Shown here: positions 59,622-64,000 of the stretch, piece after piece
Layout of the letters: each line of letters starts with the position of its first letter
Position numbering within the stretch: position 1 is the first letter of the stretch
Source of the DNA: Bryobacteraceae bacterium
GTDB lineage: Bacteria > Acidobacteriota > Terriglobia > Bryobacterales > Bryobacteraceae
Length of the DNA: 64,000 bases
NCBI GenBank assembly: GCA_019752335.1
Contig: JAIEMJ010000047.1
Coordinates: forward strand, 1-64,000
Direction: 5' to 3'
Translations under genes and position numbers: made by a program
Notes under the pieces: generated by a model
Database searches by the model: none
Seen by the model: the letters and a program-made list of their open reading frames with translations, nothing else
Told to the model about the DNA's origin: nothing

Positions 59622-60353
59622 ATGAAATGGCTCGTTTTCGCCTTACCCGCCGTAGTCCAGTTGGCCCTGGCATTACGCATGGCCGGAACGGGTCTGGCTC
59701 GCCGGTATCCAGCCTTCACGTTTTGGATTACGCTCTCCGCCCTGGGCCGCATTACGCTGGGCTTGATTGAGAATCGTCCGCCCACCTATTTCCTGGTTTG
59801 GTTAGGCATCCAGACCGGTACTTCCGTTGCTCTCTTCGCCGCGCTCGTAGAACTCACGCGACTTATCCTGGAGCACTATCCTGGCCTGAAGCGGCTAACC
59901 GCGCGCACCCTTTTTGTGCTGCTGGCCTTGGCGGCCATTCTCGCTGCCAGCCGGGAAGAAGTCACTAAGCCGTCGCGGTTCGCCACCATGCTCTTTTCCG
60001 GATTCGAAGCGGCGTCGAGCATCTTTGTCATGGCCTTGGTCTCGCTTGCCAGCTATCTCGATCCACGGCGGCGGAAGAATGTCATTCTTCACGAGCGCTT
60101 GTTCGCGGCGAACTGCGCCGTCAGCGCGATCCTATTGCTTTTCGCGGTATCCCGGTATGAGAGCAAGGAGTGGAGCACCTGGGCCGGAGCGACGGCTGCA
60201 GTGGTGTTGCCGTTGTGTTGGATGAGACTCAATCCCGCAGGGGAGGTAGACAGGAGGCCCAGCGCGCCACCCACTTCCCAAACGGAAACCCTGCCGCAAA
60301 GTGAGGCGGCGATTCAGCGTCTGGAGAAGTTAGTTACGCGTTCAATCGAGTGA
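59622..60353 (+). CDS. Hypothetical membrane protein, 243 aa
   Basis: An integral membrane protein with about six or seven helices: 3-20 (WLVFALPAVVQLALAL), 30-48 (AFTFWITLSALGRITLGL), 58-80, 94-108 (TLFVLLALAAILAAS), 121-145 (SGFEAASSIFVMALVSLASYL), 162-178 (NCAVSAILLLFAVS) and 187-205. The C-terminal 40 residues are cytoplasmic and charged, with a short helix (AIQRLEKLVTRSIE). No family is recognised; the pattern is common among small acidobacterial membrane proteins. It has an extended -10 promoter 11 bases before the ATG and is overlapped at its 3' end by 20 bases of the opposite gene. Confidence 0.72.
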   Translation: MKWLVFALPAVVQLALALRMAGTGLARRYPAFTFWITLSALGRITLGLIENRPPTYFLVWLGIQTGTSVALFAALVELTRLILEHYPGLKRLTARTLFVLLALAAILAASREEVTKPSRFATMLFSGFEAASSIFVMALVSLASYLDPRRRKNVILHERLFAANCAVSAILLLFAVSRYESKEWSTWAGATAAVVLPLCWMRLNPAGEVDRRPSAPPTSQTETLPQSEAAIQRLEKLVTRSIE

Positions 60354-60792
60354 GGCGGCCAAATTCCTGCACCGCGGTCAGCGAACCTTTCAGCCAAGGC
60401 GCGCAATAGAGCCGAAAGGCGACCAATTCCACCAGACAGCGGAGGCGCAGCAAGCCCGCCAAATCCCATTGGCGGCGAGCTTGGCAACTCGCCCGATGCG
60501 CTTCGAACATGCGACGCATTTCTGTCCGCGTAAGGGTGACCCAGCGGCAATAGTCCTGGTAGACGGCGCGGTCTCGCCTCACCTGGGGCAACAAGCGCAC
60601 GAGCGCAGTCTGGCAATCCTCCAGCGTAAGCGGCCAATCCCGCTCGGAGCGCCGCAGGGCAACTCCAGCCAGTCCGGCTTCTGTAATGGGGCCCCGGCGT
60701 TGATCAAGCCGGTAGACGGTTGGGGTGTAAGTTGAATCCTGATCCCACATAGGCTTCGTGTTGAGGATATGCCGATATTGCGCCGAAGTCAA
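60334..60792 (-). CDS. Hypothetical protein, 152 aa
   Basis: A soluble, mostly helical, basic protein I do not recognise. TTG at 60792 or ATG at 60750 are possible starts, and neither has a clear ribosome binding site. Visible features are a tryptophan/arginine-rich body (ALRRSERDWPLTLEDC, YQDYCRWVTLTRTEMRRMF) and a helical end (AGLLRLRCLVELVAFRLYC). There is no signal peptide or strong membrane segment. It overlaps the membrane-protein gene by 20 bases tail-to-tail, so it could be an independent locus. The codon pattern looks like the rest of the window, which supports a real gene. Confidence 0.5.
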   Translation of the reverse strand: MTSAQYRHILNTKPMWDQDSTYTPTVYRLDQRRGPITEAGLAGVALRRSERDWPLTLEDCQTALVRLLPQVRRDRAVYQDYCRWVTLTRTEMRRMFEAHRASCQARRQWDLAGLLRLRCLVELVAFRLYCAPWLKGSLTAVQEFGRLTRLNA

Positions 60793-60884
60793 CGGAATTA
60801 TTCGTTAAATCTTCTGATTTATTCCACTCAACTCCGCGCGAACGCCTGCCGCACCGCGCGTCTAGCGCACGTTTTTACGGCAAT

Positions 60885-61847
60885 CTACCGCTCGATCCAG
60901 CCGAACGAGCCGTCAATCTGGCAAGTCGCAATACGAGTGCTGTCGCGCGAAAAGCCAACCCCCGCCGCGCGCGCCGGCACATTTTTTCGCTCTTCCAAAG
61001 AATCCCCGTCCAGGATGCTCAGCCGTTCTCCGGTCGCCGCCGCCAGCCAACGGCCGTCCGGTGACCACGCCATGGCCACCACCTCGCCCGCTTGTGGAGC
61101 GCTCGCCGACAGCAGGCGTCCGTCGCTCCGAAGCCGAATCACCTTGCCTTCGGCCCCCGCAAATCGCTGGCCACTGGGAGCACTGGCGACCGCCTGAGCC
61201 CGGTCGGCTACCAACAAGCCCTCCCGGGCAAAGATGATCGCCCGCATCGGGCCGAATTTCGCTTCCGGGGCGAGCGTCTTCAGGCTCCAAACCACCGTCT
61301 CCTTTTCGTTCGCCGTGACGAGGCGTTGGCCATCGGGCGAAAACGCGAGCCTGCGCGCACCAACGATGGGCAGCGTACGGCTGCGTTTGCCGCTAACCAA
61401 GTCGATCAGTTCGATGCCCTCCACGTGGCCGAAAGCCACCTCCGTCGGACCCACCGCACAAGACAGGATGTCCTCTCCCGCCGCGCGACGCCGTAGCATA
61501 GCGATCTCCGCGCCCGAAGGCGGCGGCGCGCCCGCGGCGATCCAGTCGCGCACCACGGCGATCTCGGCCGCGCTCAGCACCTGGCCGTCCATCGGCATCG
61601 CCGGTTGCCCTTCGCCGATCAACATCGTATAGAGCCGGCTCGCCTTCAAGTCACCGGGCACCAGAATCGTCCCGTGATTGCCGCCGCGTTGGAGGCCCTC
61701 CCAGGTCTCGATATCGAGCGAGCCCATCTTGGTGCCCGCCGTATGGCAGCCCAGGCAGTGCTTCTCCCAGATCGGATAAACGTCGCGCACGTAGCTCTGC
61801 GCGCAGGCGAGCGGCGCGAAGACGCACAGACTAAGTAAGCCGCGCAT
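60885..61847 (-). CDS. Exported cytochrome c/WD40 protein (PSCyt1 type)
   Basis: A 320-residue protein with a signal peptide (MRGLLSLCVFAPLACAQS), then a short haem c domain with CLGCH and MPMDG ligand region (about 30-110), then WD40-like repeats (RRLAFSPDGQRLVTANEK, VAMAWSPDGRWLAAATGERL, GVGFSRDSTRIATC). This pairing occurs beside DUF1501 genes in planctomycetes and acidobacteria, and its function is unknown. ATG at 61847 overlaps the DUF1501 gene end by 17 bases, so the two are translated together. The longer upstream frame is rejected as antiframe. Confidence 0.82.
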   Translation of the reverse strand: MRGLLSLCVFAPLACAQSYVRDVYPIWEKHCLGCHTAGTKMGSLDIETWEGLQRGGNHGTILVPGDLKASRLYTMLIGEGQPAMPMDGQVLSAAEIAVVRDWIAAGAPPPSGAEIAMLRRRAAGEDILSCAVGPTEVAFGHVEGIELIDLVSGKRSRTLPIVGARRLAFSPDGQRLVTANEKETVVWSLKTLAPEAKFGPMRAIIFAREGLLVADRAQAVASAPSGQRFAGAEGKVIRLRSDGRLLSASAPQAGEVVAMAWSPDGRWLAAATGERLSILDGDSLEERKNVPARAAGVGFSRDSTRIATCQIDGSFGWIER

Positions 61848-62655
61848 ACAGACCCGCGCGCACCACGCCGGCGATTTCCGCAAGCGGGATCGGCCGGTCC
61901 TTCGGCTCGGCGCCGATCGCGTCCGAGGAGCCAATCACCTGGCCGCCGGCAAACGGCCCGCCCGCTACGACCATGGTCCAGCAATGTGGCCAATGATCGC
62001 GGCCACCGATAGAATTCAGGTACGGCGTACGGCCGAATTCGCCACTGGCGATCACCATCGTGGTCTTGAGTAAGCCGCGGTCGTGTAAGTCCGTCAGCAA
62101 CGTGGTGTAGGCCAAGTCGAACATCGGCGCGACAGAGTCCCGATAGGCGCTGAGCGGCGAAAACGGACGCGCGCCGTGAACATCCCACGTCAGTTCGTCG
62201 TAGACCGTCTCGAACATCTGTACGGTAACTACGCGGGCACCCGCCTCAATCAATTGCCGCGCGCGCAGACAGCTTTGGCCGAAGCGATTCAGGCCGTAGC
62301 GCTCGTCCGGGGGGCCTGCCGGCGATATGGGCTCGGGCAAGCCGTCGAACAACGGCTCGCCGTGGGTTGCGGCATCGTTCCGATAGACGCCGCGCAGCAA
62401 AGCAAACTTATCGGCGTGCCGGGCCATGCGCGGAAAGAGCTCGCTAATTTCGATGCCGGGGACGTTGGTCTTGACCGGCCGGTAGGGTCCGCGAATGTGG
62501 GATGGCGCGTTGGGCTTCGGGTCCCAGGTGTCGAGTTGCGAGGGTCCGCCGGTGAGCGACAGAACGATACAGCTTGTTCTGGCCGATAGAGTGAATGGCA
62601 GGGCGCCGAGCGAGATAAAATCCCGGCGGCGAAAGTCGGCGGCAGTGCGCGGCAT
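61831..62655 (-). CDS. DUF1501 (sulfatase-like) domain protein
   Basis: A 274-residue protein of the DUF1501 family, shorter than the usual 400 or more. The Tat-like start RTAADFRRRDFISLGALP is followed by VLSLTGGPSQLDTWDPKP, GYRPV-type turns, GARVVTVQM, LLKTTMVIASGEFGRTPYLN and GRDHWPHCWTMVVAGGP. The fold is related to alkaline phosphatase and sulfatase, but the catalytic residues are not conserved here. ATG 62655 is chosen because the extension to 62793 is antiframe of the GH88 gene. It is co-translated with the cytochrome/WD40 protein and presumably exported with it. Confidence 0.85.
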   Translation of the reverse strand: MPRTAADFRRRDFISLGALPFTLSARTSCIVLSLTGGPSQLDTWDPKPNAPSHIRGPYRPVKTNVPGIEISELFPRMARHADKFALLRGVYRNDAATHGEPLFDGLPEPISPAGPPDERYGLNRFGQSCLRARQLIEAGARVVTVQMFETVYDELTWDVHGARPFSPLSAYRDSVAPMFDLAYTTLLTDLHDRGLLKTTMVIASGEFGRTPYLNSIGGRDHWPHCWTMVVAGGPFAGGQVIGSSDAIGAEPKDRPIPLAEIAGVVRAGLYARLT

Positions 62656-62701
62656 GCTACTCAAGGAGTTTATCACCTGCTCTACAATGGTGAGTTCGCC
62701 C

Positions 62702-64000
62702 ATGCTGCATATCGACTCCACCCTCACGCCGGCCGCGCTGCTGCCGAAGATCCAACGCCTCTGGGAGGTGTCGGCGCCCAAACTGCGCTCCATCGAAGCC
62801 TCCTACGTGCCCGGCAAAGCTACGCCCGTCTTCACCGAGGCCGGCCAATACACCGCGCGCGGCTGGACCGAATGGACCCAAGGCTTCCAATACGGCGGCG
62901 CCATTCTACAGTACGACGCCACCGGCGAACGCGAGTTCCTCACCCTCGGCCGGGACCGCACCTTGCAACTGATGGCGCCGCACCTCACGCACATCGGCGT
63001 GCATGACCATGGCTTCAACAACGTCTCCACCTACGGCAATTTGCTCCGCCTGTGGCACGAAGATCGCCTAGGCGAGCAGTCGCCGTGGGAGCGTCATTTT
63101 CTGGAACTGGCCCTGAAACTCAGCGGCGCGGTGCAAGCGTCGCGCTGGGCTTCGGTGAAAGATGGCGGATTCATTTACTCCTTCAACGGACCCCACTCCC
63201 TCTTTGTCGATACCATTCGCTCGCTTCGTTCGCTGGCCCTGAGCCATCGCCTGGGCCACGTCCTGATGGGCGAAAATGACCGCCGGATCTCCCTCTTGGG
63301 CCGCTTACTGGAACACGCCGCCGCCACCGCCAAGTATTCGGTGTACTACGGCGAAGGCCGCGACGCTTACGACCTGCGCGGACGCACCACCCACGAGGCG
63401 GTCTTCAATCGCAACGACGGACAATTCCGCTGCCCCAGTTCGCAGCAAGGTTACGCGCCCTTTTCCACCTGGACCCGTGGCCTCGCCTGGGCCATGTGCG
63501 GCTTCGCCGAGCAACTCGAATTTCTGGATACGCTGCCGGATCCGGACCTCGCCGAAGCCGGCGGCCGGGCCGCCATCGAAGCCTGGATGCGCAAAGCCGC
63601 CGAAGCCACCTGCGACTTCTACATCGAACACTCGCCCACCGACGGCATTCCCTATTGGGACACCGGTGCCCCGGGTTTAGCACGCATGGGCAACTACCTC
63701 GACCGTCCGGCCGACCCCTTCAACGACCACGAGCCCGTCGACTCCTCCGCCGCCGCCATCGGCGCGCAAGGCCTGCTGCGGCTCGGCGCGTGGCTCACCA
63801 GCCGTAAGCAGGATGGCGCCCGCTACACCCAAGCCGGACTCACCGTGCTCAAAACCCTCTTCGACGAACCCTACCTCAGCCCCAGCGCGCAGCACCAGGG
63901 CCTGATTCTGCACTCGATTTATCACCGGCCCAACGGCTGGGATTACGTGCCCGCCGGCAGCAAGATCCCGCGCGGCGAAAGCTCCATGTGGGGCGATTAT
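62702..64000 (+). CDS. GH88-type unsaturated glucuronyl hydrolase, truncated at the window edge
   Basis: An open frame of 433 codons that continues past base 64000 with no stop. The product resembles unsaturated glucuronyl hydrolases of glycoside hydrolase family 88, which cleave unsaturated uronic acids from fragments of polysaccharides cut by lyases. Signatures are HIGVHDHGFNNVSTYG, QGYAPFSTWTRGLAWAM, GIPYWDTGAPG and HEPVDSSAAAIGAQGLLRL. The start may be ATG 62702 (after GGTGAG) or ATG 62687, both in frame. It is divergent from the DUF1501 gene, and it fits the carbohydrate-scavenging theme of this window. The catalytic residues cannot be confirmed. Confidence 0.85.
   Translation, partial: MLHIDSTLTPAALLPKIQRLWEVSAPKLRSIEASYVPGKATPVFTEAGQYTARGWTEWTQGFQYGGAILQYDATGEREFLTLGRDRTLQLMAPHLTHIGVHDHGFNNVSTYGNLLRLWHEDRLGEQSPWERHFLELALKLSGAVQASRWASVKDGGFIYSFNGPHSLFVDTIRSLRSLALSHRLGHVLMGENDRRISLLGRLLEHAAATAKYSVYYGEGRDAYDLRGRTTHEAVFNRNDGQFRCPSSQQGYAPFSTWTRGLAWAMCGFAEQLEFLDTLPDPDLAEAGGRAAIEAWMRKAAEATCDFYIEHSPTDGIPYWDTGAPGLARMGNYLDRPADPFNDHEPVDSSAAAIGAQGLLRLGAWLTSRKQDGARYTQAGLTVLKTLFDEPYLSPSAQHQGLILHSIYHRPNGWDYVPAGSKIPRGESSMWGDY

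Overview
The window looks like chromosomal DNA from an acidobacterium of the Bryobacterales/Solibacter type. This is inferred from gene content, not from a database search. The pointers are two very large Oar-like TonB-dependent receptors with an N-terminal carboxypeptidase-like domain, a secreted protein with the C-terminal domain seen in many Solibacter proteins, DUF1501 and cytochrome/WD40 genes, a PEP-CTERM protein, CXXCH/TPR proteins, secreted sulfatase/ThuA/GH88 enzymes and high GC content. There are about 62 genes on both strands, mostly in short operons with overlapping starts and stops. No rRNA, tRNA, CRISPR array or complete insertion sequence was seen.

Layout. 0.2-2.3 kb: Rieske protein and a cytochrome b/subunit IV/dihaem cytochrome c fusion. 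2.4-8 kb: ThuA protein, sulfatase, class III aminotransferase, Bpt leucyltransferase, histidine phosphatase. 8-12.2 kb: DUF1385-prfA-prmC-DUF547, then convergent rpmB-rpmG. 12.2-14.3 kb: a frame-scrambled DUF433 gene and a GH5-like secreted protein. 14.3-19.4 kb: split transketolase, a two-component pair, an amidohydrolase and a PaaK-like remnant. 20.5-25.8 kb: an S1-domain protein, then a rearranged accessory patch holding VOC/ArsR genes, duplicated tails of neighbouring genes and a zeta-toxin module, ending at an SDR/FAD oxidoreductase pair. 27-31 kb: fasciclin, a beta-propeller protein, PEP-CTERM, PhyH dioxygenase. 31-37 kb: O-methyltransferase, thiL, a large Hsp70, comF, HNH. 37-50 kb: two TonB receptors around a seven-haem cytochrome, a TPR protein, a proton pyrophosphatase and an OlsF-like acyltransferase. 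50-54 kb: PIG-L deacetylase, GntP permease with a SelA-like PLP enzyme. 54-59 kb: a PilC/GspF homologue coupled to the transglutaminase/alpha-E/ATP-grasp cluster, then a polyphosphate glucokinase-like ROK kinase. 59-64 kb: a tiny ORF with hairpin, a membrane protein, cytochrome/WD40 and DUF1501 genes, and a GH88 gene running off the end.

Working together. The Rieske/cytochrome b pair, the proton pyrophosphatase and the multihaem proteins serve membrane energetics. The sulfatase, ThuA, GH5-like, GH88, PIG-L, GntP and TonB genes fit scavenging of complex polysaccharides. prfA, prmC, rpmB, rpmG and the S1 protein serve translation.

Most unusual signals: (1) at least eight genes have a -10-like hexamer only 6-9 bases before the start codon, which predicts leaderless or nearly leaderless mRNAs; (2) a DUF433 gene whose core is read out of frame between a deletion and a compensating 16-bp duplication; (3) a tandem-duplication scar joining copies of the SDR and S1 gene tails, with unrelated cassettes in each copy; (4) a 14-codon ORF with a near-ideal ribosome binding site and a hairpin upstream of a membrane-protein gene; (5) a seven-haem cytochrome with no usable start codon next to an overlapping TPR gene; (6) a 16-glutamine tract made of four perfect 12-bp units.
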